The translations under genes were made by a program, and so were the position numbers. Below, one piece after another: positions 15,692 through 23,000 of a stretch of 35,553 bases of DNA (position 1 is its first letter; every line of letters begins with the position of its first letter). Origin of the DNA: RYN-124 sp033851845 (GTDB lineage Bacteria; Actinomycetota; Actinomycetes; Mycobacteriales; SCTD01); assembly GCA_033851845.1 (NCBI GenBank), contig JAWWOH010000059.1:1-35553 (forward strand), given 5' to 3'. The notes beneath the pieces are model-generated. The model was not told the DNA's origin. It worked only from the letters and a program-made list of their open reading frames with translations, and searched no databases.

Positions 15692-16495
15692 GTGCTCGTC
15701 CTGCTGCCGCCCTCCGAGGGCAAGGCCGCGGCGGGCGACGGGGCGCCGCTCGACCTCGAGGCGCTGAGCTTCCCTGCGCTTTTCGCCACGCGGCGACGGC
15801 TGGTGGCCACGGTGCAGCGGCTGGCTCGTCGCCAGCCCGGCCGGCTGCGGTCGGCGCTCGGCCTGTCGGGGCGCCAGCGCGCCGAGATCGAGCACGACGC
15901 CAGGCTCACGAGCGCCCCGACGCTGCCGGCCAGCGAGCTCTACACCGGGGTGCTGTACGAGGCGCTCGGCTATGCGTCGCTGCCGGTGCGAGCACGGCGG
16001 CGCGCCGACGAGGCGCTGGTGGTGGCGAGCGCGCTGTTCGGGCTCGTGCGCCCGCCGGACCGGCTGCCGCCGTACCGGCTGTCGGGATCGACTGTCCTGC
16101 CCGGCCTCGGCGGTCTTGCCCCGTTGTGGCGGCCGGTGATCGAACCCGTGCTGGCCGGACGCGACGAGCTGGTCGTCGACCTCCGGTCCGGCAGCTACAC
16201 CGCCCTGGCGCGGGTCCCGGACGCCATCGTCGTCCGGGTGCTTCGTGAGCACGACGGCCGCCGCACTGTGGTGAGTCACGACAACAAGCACACGAAGGGC
16301 CTGCTGGCACGGGCGCTGTGCGAGTCGGGTGCGCGACGCGCGAGCGACGTCGCCGAAGCCGGCCGGGCGGTCGCGGACATCGTGGAGGTGGACGGGCACC
16401 GGGTCGACCTGGTGCTGCGCGGGCTGGCGAGCGCGCGTCAGGCGGGGAGCAGCAGCTCGAACTCGTCGGCGGCGACGGGTGGGCTCACGAGGTAG
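15692..16495 (+). CDS. yaaA: YaaA/DUF328 peroxide-stress family protein
   Basis: Cytoplasmic protein of the YaaA (DUF328/UPF0246) family, 267 residues. E. coli YaaA lowers free iron during peroxide stress and binds DNA. The family opening LVLLPPSEGK is at the N-terminus. The hallmark ALFGLVRPPDRLPPYRLSGS is in the middle, and VVSHDNKHTKGLLAR near the C-terminal third is also conserved. GTG 15692 is the only start that gives the usual N-terminus. The last 58 bases overlap the 3' end of the convergent EAL gene, so the final 20 or so residues (Ser/Gly-rich) are likely dispensable. It is divergent from the peptide transporter operon. Confidence 0.92.
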   Translation: MLVLLPPSEGKAAAGDGAPLDLEALSFPALFATRRRLVATVQRLARRQPGRLRSALGLSGRQRAEIEHDARLTSAPTLPASELYTGVLYEALGYASLPVRARRRADEALVVASALFGLVRPPDRLPPYRLSGSTVLPGLGGLAPLWRPVIEPVLAGRDELVVDLRSGSYTALARVPDAIVVRVLREHDGRRTVVSHDNKHTKGLLARALCESGARRASDVAEAGRAVADIVEVDGHRVDLVLRGLASARQAGSSSSNSSAATGGLTR

Positions 16496-18165
16496 CCCTG
16501 GAACTCCCCGCAGCCGAGCTCGCTCAGCACACCGAGCTGCTCGTCGGTCTCGACGCCCTCCGCGATGACGTCGAGGTGCAGGGTGTGCGCCAGCCCCACG
16601 ATGACTGAGCACATGGCGGCGCCGTCGCCGGCGGCGATCTCACGGACGAACGACTGATCGATCTTCACCCGGTCCACCGGCAGCTCGCGCAGGCGGCCGA
16701 CGTTCGAGTAGCCGGTGCCGAAGTCGTCGATCGCGACGTGCACGCCGCGGTTCCGAAGCGTCGTCAGCTCGCGGACGCACTCGCCGCCCTCGAAGAGCGA
16801 CCGGCTCTCGGTGATCTCGATCTCGAGCAGCTCGGGTGGCAGACCTGACGAGGCGAGCTCGGCGAGAACCTGCTCCGCGAACCCGGGCGAGGCGAGCGTC
16901 ATGCTCGAGACGTTGCACGCCATCCGCAGTCCGCCGCGGCCGGCGTCGGCCCACTTCTTGGCCTGCAGGCAAGCGGTGTGCAGCACCCAGCGGTCGATGT
17001 CGACGATCACGCCGGTCGCTTCCGCGGCGGGGATGAACCGGTCCGGCGTGACCATGCCGCTCGGCCGGATCCACCGCACCAGCGCCTCCGCTCCGGTGAC
17101 GGCGCGGGTCTCGACGTCGACCTGCGGCTGATAGCGGACCCGCAGCTCGCCGGACCGGAGGGCAGCCTGCAGAAGGGTCTCGAGGACGAGGTTCTCGTGC
17201 GCGCTCGCCGTCAGCTCGGGCCCGAACGTCACGACGCCCGCGCGCGGACGGGCGAGCGCCACATCGAGGGCCGCCTCGGCTCGCTCGATGAGCACATCCG
17301 GTGAGACCGCGGCTGCCTCGCGAACGGCGACGCCGATGCGGCAGGTGCTTCGCACGCTGCGTCGCCCCAGCACCCACGGCGCCTCCATGGCCTGCAGGAT
17401 CGTGTCGGCGGCAGCCGCTGCGGTGCCGGCGGGGCCGACCGTGAGCACACCCAGTCCGCGGTGCAGGCGGTACGCCGACCAGGCACCCGCACCACCCGCG
17501 ACGAGCAGGCGCGCGGCGACCTTCCGGAGCATCTCGTTGCCCGTCGCTCTTCCGAAGCTGCGCGACACCGACTGCAGCTGGTCGATGGACACGAGCAGCA
17601 GCGCGACCTCGTGGGCCGGATCAGCGGCCTCGACCACGGCGTCCAGCAGGAGCGGTCCCGGCAGACCGGTGGCCGCGTCGTACAGCGCCCGCCGCTGCGT
17701 CTGCTCCTCCCGCACCGCCCGAACCGCCTCGGCGCTGACCGTGCTGGCGATCTCGCCCAGCTCTGCTGCTTCGAGCGACCGCTGCGCCATAGCCACCAGT
17801 ACGACGCCGAACGGATCGCTCCCCGTGTCGAGCAGCGGAACGACAGCGGCCCGACGTGCGCCCCCCTCCTGCAGCAGGTCGGCGAACTCGACGTCGCTGT
17901 CGGTCACCACGACCGGGACGTCACCCGGTCGCGGCAGCTCTGCCGCGACCCGCAGCAACCGGGTCGCGGCTGCTTCACCCACCCCGTCGACGACCGAGCA
18001 GCGGACCTGTGGCGACATCGGCTCCCACACCACCGCGAGCACCCAGGGGACCGCGAGCGACGAGCGCAGCTGGGCAACAGCGCCCTCGAGCGCCGCCCGC
18101 AGCGACGCCGCCTTCGCGCCGGCGCGATGCACGTCGAGCAGCGCCCGCGCCAGGTCGTCGGTCAT
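16438..18165 (-). CDS. GAF / degenerate GGDEF / EAL domain protein
   Basis: Cytoplasmic c-di-GMP signalling protein of 575 residues. Residues about 10-155 look like a GAF-type sensor. Residues 155-315 form a GGDEF domain whose active site is lost: RLHRGLGVL (233-241) stands where RxGGDEF is expected, so cyclase activity is not expected. Residues 325-575 are an EAL domain with the catalytic set present: E360-A-L, N418, E450 in EIEITES, D480-D481 in DDFGTGYS, K501, E536 and E539 in AEGVET, and Q556. It is therefore probably an active c-di-GMP phosphodiesterase, with the GGDEF part possibly sensing GTP. ATG 18165 overlaps the S8 peptidase stop (ATGA). The 3' end overlaps yaaA by 58 bases. Confidence 0.93.
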   Translation of the reverse strand: MTDDLARALLDVHRAGAKAASLRAALEGAVAQLRSSLAVPWVLAVVWEPMSPQVRCSVVDGVGEAAATRLLRVAAELPRPGDVPVVVTDSDVEFADLLQEGGARRAAVVPLLDTGSDPFGVVLVAMAQRSLEAAELGEIASTVSAEAVRAVREEQTQRRALYDAATGLPGPLLLDAVVEAADPAHEVALLLVSIDQLQSVSRSFGRATGNEMLRKVAARLLVAGGAGAWSAYRLHRGLGVLTVGPAGTAAAAADTILQAMEAPWVLGRRSVRSTCRIGVAVREAAAVSPDVLIERAEAALDVALARPRAGVVTFGPELTASAHENLVLETLLQAALRSGELRVRYQPQVDVETRAVTGAEALVRWIRPSGMVTPDRFIPAAEATGVIVDIDRWVLHTACLQAKKWADAGRGGLRMACNVSSMTLASPGFAEQVLAELASSGLPPELLEIEITESRSLFEGGECVRELTTLRNRGVHVAIDDFGTGYSNVGRLRELPVDRVKIDQSFVREIAAGDGAAMCSVIVGLAHTLHLDVIAEGVETDEQLGVLSELGCGEFQGYLVSPPVAADEFELLLPA

Positions 18166-19400
18166 GGCAAGGCGACGGATGCGGGGTGGCTGTGGACGTT
18201 GGTCAGCACCTGGACTCCGAGCCCGGTCCGGCGGGAAAGCGCCGGATCGCCGACGATCGCGAACGCAGCTTCTCGCGCGGACTCCCCCGTGCTGGACATC
18301 CGGGCCGCGATGGCAGCCGACACCTGCGGTGCGGCGAACGACGTGCCGCTCCAGTGCGCGTAGGGCTGCTTGAAGACGTCACGATGTCCGTCGCCGTCGC
18401 TGTCGGTCATCGCCGTCCCCACGACGAACGTGCTCAGCAGCCGCTCACCCTCGGCGCTCGCGTCGACCCAGGGACCGAAGTTGCTGAAGCCGGCACGGCG
18501 CCGGTTGCTGCCCAGCGCCGCGACACCGATGACCGTCGGCAGCGCCGCCGGGTAGAACCGCTTGTCCAGGGCGTCGTTGCCGGCAGCCGCCACGAAGACC
18601 ACCTCGTGCCGCGACTCCTTGTCACCGATGACCGCCGCCAGAGCCGTCGGCGGCGCGTCGCCGATGGTGTAGCCGCCGAGGCTGAGGTTGATGATGTGCG
18701 CCCCCTGCCTGATCGCGACCAGAACGGCGCTTGCGACGGCCAGGTCGTCCGTGACGCCCCAGGTGTCGATGGCTCGGCGGGCGAGCACCTTGGCACCGGG
18801 CGCGACCTGCGCAATCACACCCGCGACGAAGGTCCCGTGGCCGGCCTCGAGGTCGAGCGTCTTGTCCCGGTTCGCGTCGAGCGGGTCGAGATCCTCCGGC
18901 CCGGTGTCGACGTGATCTCGCATCCAGGCCAGCTTCAACGACTGCTCCGCCAACCCCGTGTCGATGACGGCGATGACCACACCGGCTCCGGCAGCTGCCT
19001 GATCGGCGAGGTCCAGGGGCGGTCCGGCGAACGGCGGACGACCCGGGCAGCCCTGCCACTTCGGTACGCCGAACAGGACGTGATGGGGTCCGGCCGCAGT
19101 GGCCTCCCCGGCCACCTTCTGCAACGTCAGCGCGCTCTCGTGCACGGGGCAGTCCGCGGGCAGCCGGAACCTCGCGACCGGCAGCTCCTGGTCGGAGTCG
19201 ACCTGCTCCGCGCGCAGTGTGTCCAGCTCGGCCCGCAGGTCGCCGAGGCGGTCCCGGCGGACGAGCAGCTCACCGGGACGGTGGAAGTACTCCTCCCCCG
19301 GCACGTCGTACAGCGCGACGTCCCCGCGCTCGAGCAGTCGGGCGGTCTGTTCCTGCACGAGGAGGCGATAGCGCTTCTCGGGCTTTCCCTCACGCACCAT
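18162..19400 (-). CDS. S8 family (subtilisin-like) serine peptidase, no signal peptide
   Basis: Subtilisin-family peptidase of 412 residues with a complete catalytic set: Asp147 (VIDTG), His188 (GHGTFVAG), Asn275 (AAAGN) and Ser354 (GTSFAAP). Residues 1-135 are an N-terminal domain, not a signal peptide: the first residues are charged (MVREGKPEKRYR). The protein should therefore stay in the cytoplasm unless exported by another route. Two Asp/Asn-rich loops resemble calcium-binding loops: DANRD near 175-183 and DSDGDGHRD at 333-341, just before the Ser motif. ATG 19400 is preceded by a run of G. It is coupled to the GAF/EAL gene and faces away from the sigma-like/CHAT genes. Target unknown; a role in a proteolytic signalling cascade with CHAT is inference. 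Confidence 0.93.
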   Translation of the reverse strand: MVREGKPEKRYRLLVQEQTARLLERGDVALYDVPGEEYFHRPGELLVRRDRLGDLRAELDTLRAEQVDSDQELPVARFRLPADCPVHESALTLQKVAGEATAAGPHHVLFGVPKWQGCPGRPPFAGPPLDLADQAAAGAGVVIAVIDTGLAEQSLKLAWMRDHVDTGPEDLDPLDANRDKTLDLEAGHGTFVAGVIAQVAPGAKVLARRAIDTWGVTDDLAVASAVLVAIRQGAHIINLSLGGYTIGDAPPTALAAVIGDKESRHEVVFVAAAGNDALDKRFYPAALPTVIGVAALGSNRRRAGFSNFGPWVDASAEGERLLSTFVVGTAMTDSDGDGHRDVFKQPYAHWSGTSFAAPQVSAAIAARMSSTGESAREAAFAIVGDPALSRRTGLGVQVLTNVHSHPASVALP

Positions 19401-19426
19401 CAGTCTCGTCCCCCCCGCGGGCCACC

Positions 19427-19437
19427 CCTGTCACAGG
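19427..19437. promoter_or_regulatory. Palindrome in divergent promoter region, possible operator
   Basis: CCTGTCACAGG is a perfect 5+1+5 palindrome between the S8 peptidase and sigma-like genes. It overlaps the putative -35 of the plus-strand promoter, so a bound protein could affect both directions. TGTCACA also occurs in the gap before yaaA (15642-15648) and, reversed, before the DppB gene (12641-12647). Confidence 0.4.
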
Positions 19438-19456
19438 TGATGCCCCGTTCTAGCAT
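19428..19456 (+). promoter_or_regulatory. Promoter of sigma-like/CHAT operon, leaderless type
   Basis: CTGTCA (19428-19433, 4 of 6 to TTGACA) and TAGCAT (19451-19456) are 17 bases apart. The GTG start follows 6 bases after the -10, with no ribosome site, so the transcript is probably leaderless. On the other strand TAGAAC (19447-19452) could be the -10 of the S8 gene, overlapping this one. Confidence 0.45.
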
Positions 19457-19462
19457 GCGCGG

Positions 19463-19957
19463 GTGTCCGCTGACGGGGAATTGCCGGAAGCGGTCGCAGC
19501 GGCGCGACGCGGCGAGCAGGCTGGCTGGGACGCGCTCGTGGAGCGGTTCACGCCGCTGCTCTGGGCCATCGCCCGGGGGCACGGCCTCCCCGCGGCTGCC
19601 GCGGTGGACGTCACGCACACCGCGTGGCTGCGCCTGGTGGAGAGTCTGGATGACGCGCCGGCCGATGCGATCGGGGAGTGGGTCTCGGCCATCGCCCGGG
19701 CCGAGTCGCTGCACGCACTGCGGTGGGTCGATCCACGGCCCGACCGCCGAGGCGATGGCGGGGACCGCCTGCGGAACGCGCTCGAGCAGCTGCCGGCCCG
19801 GTGCCGGCTCACGCTGCGCGTCCTCGCGGTCTCGCCGCCCCCCGACCGCAACGTGCTGGCCGCGGTGCTGGACGCCACGCCCGACCAGGCGGAGGCTTTC
19901 GCCGCGGACTGCCTGCAGCGACTCGCCGAGTCGCTCGCCGACACCGCTTCGACGTAA
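19463..19957 (+). CDS. Short sigma-70-like protein with altered region 4
   Basis: Protein of 164 residues resembling ECF-type sigma factors. Residues 18-90 match region 2: WDALVERFTPLLWAIARGHGLP, then DVTHTAWLRLVESL, then IGEWVSAIARAESLHALR, where active relatives usually have WLATTARRE. Residues 103-157 align with region 4, opening LEQLPARCRLTLRVL. The recognition-helix segment TPDQAEAFAADCLQRL is acidic and lacks the basic residues normally used on -35 DNA. It may be a weakened sigma factor or a signalling adaptor. GTG 19463 fits the leaderless promoter. The next gene starts 11 bases later. The set sigma-like protein, small protein, TPR-CHAT suggests the three work together. Confidence 0.8.
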   Translation: MSADGELPEAVAAARRGEQAGWDALVERFTPLLWAIARGHGLPAAAAVDVTHTAWLRLVESLDDAPADAIGEWVSAIARAESLHALRWVDPRPDRRGDGGDRLRNALEQLPARCRLTLRVLAVSPPPDRNVLAAVLDATPDQAEAFAADCLQRLAESLADTAST

Positions 19958-19968
19958 GGGGGAGCCGG

Positions 19969-20424
19969 ATGCCGGCCGACGGGCGGACCGATCTCACCGC
20001 GGAGCTGCGGGCCATGGACGACGACCCGCCGCCGGCAGCACTGCTCGCCGCGGCTCGCGCGGCGTTCTCGTGGCGCACCCTCGACACCGACCTGTGCCGC
20101 CCGTCGTACGACAGCCTTCTCGACGAAGGCCTGACAGCGGTGCGGGGTGAGCAGTCCAGCCGGCTCCTGCGGTTCGCGACCGCCGACGTCGCCCTCGACG
20201 TCGAAGTGACAGCAGACGGCGACGGTCGCACGCTCGTGGGTCAGGTCACGCCCGCGGAACCCAGCGACCTCACCGTGCGCCACGGTGGCGCCGACGAGAT
20301 GTCGGTGTCGACCGACACGCTCGGGAGGTTCGTGGTGGAGGGCCTGCGAGGCGGTCCGCTGAGCATGCGCTGCGTCGTGCCGTCACAGAACAGCAGCCTG
20401 TTCACCGACTGGGTCCTGGTCTGA
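19969..20424 (+). CDS. Small conserved-context protein between sigma-like and CHAT genes
   Basis: Protein of 151 residues, no family I can name. Residues 1-60 look helical and contain FSWRTLDTDL and YDSLLDEG. Residues 65-151 look like a beta-sandwich, with alternating strands LRFATADVALDVEVTA, LVGQVTPAEPSDLTVRHGG, GRFVVEGLRGGPLSMRCVV and FTDWVLV, reminiscent of carboxypeptidase-regulatory/Ig-like folds. No signal peptide or membrane span. ATG 19969 has a strong AAGGGGGAG 4 bases upstream. Its stop TGA overlaps a CTG that opens the CHAT reading frame. By position it could be an adaptor, inhibitor or substrate linking CHAT protease and sigma-like protein; that is inference. Confidence 0.75.
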   Translation: MPADGRTDLTAELRAMDDDPPPAALLAAARAAFSWRTLDTDLCRPSYDSLLDEGLTAVRGEQSSRLLRFATADVALDVEVTADGDGRTLVGQVTPAEPSDLTVRHGGADEMSVSTDTLGRFVVEGLRGGPLSMRCVVPSQNSSLFTDWVLV

Positions 20425-23000
20425 GCCGAGTCGCGGACGCGGAGGAGGCCGTCCGCCTCGCCCGCGACGAGCCGCGGGAGGCTGCCCGGCAGGCAGAGGT
20501 CGTCCTCGAGCAGGCAGTCGCGGACCACGACTGGGAGTCCGCGGCGGTCGCCGAGCGGGCCCTCGGGCTCGCCGCCCGCGAGCTGCAGGACGTCGCCGCA
20601 GCCCGCACGCACCTGCTTCGCGCCATCGACCACGGCACCCGGGGCAGACTGCCGCGCCGCGTCGCCGAGGCGCGGCTCAGCCTCGCGGTCGAGCTGGTCG
20701 CCGCCGGTCGTCCCACCGCGGCGCTGCGGGAGCTGGGCCGGGTACAGCGCGAGCTCGGGTCGGACCACGCCCAGCTGCACGCCCAGCTCGCGCTCGTCTA
20801 CGCCCGGCTCGGCAAGTACGACGAGGCGTACGACGCCTGCAGCCGTGGCCTCGATGTGGCCGAGCGCACCGGCGACCGGACCAGGGTGGCGCTCATCCGC
20901 ATCAACCGCGGACTGGTCGAGGCCTACCGGGGCAACTTCGCCGCCGCCGAGGCCGATCTCCGCCACGCGGTCTCGGTCGCGACATCGCTCGGCGAGCGGT
21001 TCGCAGCTCTGGACGCCACGCACAACCTCGCCTGGCTACTCGGCCGGCGCGGCCGGCTGCCGGAGGCCCTGGCGCTGTTCGACGAGGCGGAGGCAGGCGT
21101 GGCGGCGCAGGGCGCGCCGCTGGCGGTGTACCAGCTCGACCGGGCGGAGGTCCTGCTCTCGGCGGGGCTGGCCGCGGAGGCGCAGGCGCTCGCCCGGCTG
21201 GCTGCGACCGAGCTGGCGGAGACGGGACACCAGGCGGAGCTGCCGGAGGCACTTCTTCTGCAGGCCCGCGCGGCGCTCCTCGCCCACGCGACCTCGAGCT
21301 CGCGAGCGGCGGCCGACGAGGCGGCGCGCCTGTTCGAGGCCCAGGACCGGCCGACGTGGGCGGCGGTGGCCCGGGCGGTCGAGCTGCAGGCGCGGGCGCG
21401 AGCCGGGGACGTGCACGCGGTCGAGAGCGCGGCCGACCTGGTCGTCGAGCTGGCGGACCGCCGGCTCGATGACGCGGAGCACGACGTCCGCCTCGCCGCG
21501 GGCACCCTGGCCGCTCGGCGTGGCGATGCCGAGGGAGCCCGCAGCCTGCTGGTGCCGCTCGCCCGGCGCCGCAGCAGCAGGTCGGCCTCGACACGCACGC
21601 GTGCCTGGCAGGCGGAGCTCGCTCTGCGCCGCCTCGACCTCGATCGGCGCGGTGCGCTGCGCGCGGCGACGGCTGCTCTGGGCGCACTCGCCGAGGAGCG
21701 CGTCGGCCTGGGCGCCACCGACCTGCACGCCTCGGCAGCGATCCACGGGGCCGACATCACCGAAGAGGCGGTGGAGCTCGCCCTCGAGGACGGCCGGCCC
21801 CAGCTGGTGTTGCGATGGAGCGAGCGCGCGCGGGCGACCACCTTGCAGCACCCGCCGGTGCGACCGCCCGACGACGATGCGCTGGCGACGGACCTGGAAC
21901 GGCTGCGCTCGGTGACGTCCCGTCGCCAGCAGGCGGTACTGGAGGGCGAGCCGTCCGCCGCCCTGCACCACCAGCAGCTGTCACTGGAGGACGCCGTACG
22001 ACGACGTTCGCGACACGCGCGCGGAGCCCGCGAGGTTGCGACCGCGCCGTCGCTGGCAGACGTCCGCAGGCAGCTCGGGCCCCGTCGGCTCGTCGTGCTG
22101 CTGAGCAGTCGAGGCCGCCTGCACGCGCTGCTCGTTGATCGGAGGCGGTCTCAGGTCGTCGATGTCTGCGCTGAGAACGACGTCCTGACCGAGCTGCGCC
22201 ACCTTCGGCTCGCGCTGCGCCGGGCCGTGCTCGGCCATCCTGGTGGCACCGAGTCGGCACACGCGAGCAGCCTGCGTATCGACTCGCTCCTGGCGCCCGC
22301 GCTGGAGCCGCAAGGCGCCAACGTGATGGTCCCGACGCCCGGCCTGGCCGGTGTGCCGTGGCGCCTGCTTCCGTCGTTGGCGCATCACGACATCGAGGTC
22401 ACGCCGTCACTGGCGCTGTGGTGCCGGCCGGCCGCCGCCCGGCCGGCCGGGCGGCGCGTCGCCGTCGCGGGCCCGGATCTGGTGGAGGCCGACGCCGAGG
22501 TCCGCGACATCGCGCGCGACGACGCCGACATGACGATCCTGCGCGGCGCGGCGGCCACGGCGCGCACCGTCCTCGACCTCCTGGACGGAGCCGACCTCGC
22601 ACACCTGGCGTGCCACGGGCAGTTTCGCGCGGACAACCCGATGTTCTCCTCGTTGCGGCTCGCGGACGGCCCCTTGACGGTCTACGACATCGAGCGACTG
22701 ACCGTCGCCCCCGCGCACGTGGTGCTGTCGGCGTGCGACTCGGCGCGGCTTGGCGACGAACTGCTCGGGCTGGCGGCGGCGTTCTTCTCCCTCGGTACGC
22801 GCACGCTGATCGCGAGCGTGGTCCCGGTCGATGACACGGCGACCCGCCGGCTGATGGTGCAGCTGCACACGCGCTGGCGCGCCGGGATGGACCCCGCGGC
22901 CGCGCTGCGGTCGGCGCAGCAGGACCAACCGGGGCCCAGCTCCGCCGCGTTCGTCTGCCTGACGGCAGGGAGCGAGCCGGCTCAGACCGTTTCAGGGTAG
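20421..23000 (+). CDS. TPR-CHAT domain protein, caspase-like protease, probable CTG start
   Basis: Protein of 859 residues if read from the CTG at 20421. Residues 1 to about 430 are tandem TPR-like helices rich in Ala, Leu and Glu (for example QLALVYARLGKYDEAYDACSRGLDVAE). Residues about 540-855 are a CHAT domain with the catalytic pair His732 (LAHLACHGQF) and Cys772 (VVLSACDSA), 40 residues apart as expected. CHAT proteins are caspase/separase-like cysteine proteases. No ATG, GTG or TTG lies in frame before GTG 20856, which would cut off 145 residues of good TPR sequence. The CTG overlaps the upstream stop as CTGA, matching the ATGA/GTGA overlaps seen elsewhere here. The 3' end overlaps the convergent dehydrogenase by 19 bases. 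Confidence 0.88.
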   Translation: MSRVADAEEAVRLARDEPREAARQAEVVLEQAVADHDWESAAVAERALGLAARELQDVAAARTHLLRAIDHGTRGRLPRRVAEARLSLAVELVAAGRPTAALRELGRVQRELGSDHAQLHAQLALVYARLGKYDEAYDACSRGLDVAERTGDRTRVALIRINRGLVEAYRGNFAAAEADLRHAVSVATSLGERFAALDATHNLAWLLGRRGRLPEALALFDEAEAGVAAQGAPLAVYQLDRAEVLLSAGLAAEAQALARLAATELAETGHQAELPEALLLQARAALLAHATSSSRAAADEAARLFEAQDRPTWAAVARAVELQARARAGDVHAVESAADLVVELADRRLDDAEHDVRLAAGTLAARRGDAEGARSLLVPLARRRSSRSASTRTRAWQAELALRRLDLDRRGALRAATAALGALAEERVGLGATDLHASAAIHGADITEEAVELALEDGRPQLVLRWSERARATTLQHPPVRPPDDDALATDLERLRSVTSRRQQAVLEGEPSAALHHQQLSLEDAVRRRSRHARGAREVATAPSLADVRRQLGPRRLVVLLSSRGRLHALLVDRRRSQVVDVCAENDVLTELRHLRLALRRAVLGHPGGTESAHASSLRIDSLLAPALEPQGANVMVPTPGLAGVPWRLLPSLAHHDIEVTPSLALWCRPAAARPAGRRVAVAGPDLVEADAEVRDIARDDADMTILRGAAATARTVLDLLDGADLAHLACHGQFRADNPMFSSLRLADGPLTVYDIERLTVAPAHVVLSACDSARLGDELLGLAAAFFSLGTRTLIASVVPVDDTATRRLMVQLHTRWRAGMDPAAALRSAQQDQPGPSSAAFVCLTAGSEPAQTVSG

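Noticed and set aside
16438..23000. Type III-E CRISPR (Craspase) locus
   Set aside because: TPR-CHAT and a sigma-like protein are present, but no Cas7-11 gene, repeat array or other Cas gene is in the window.
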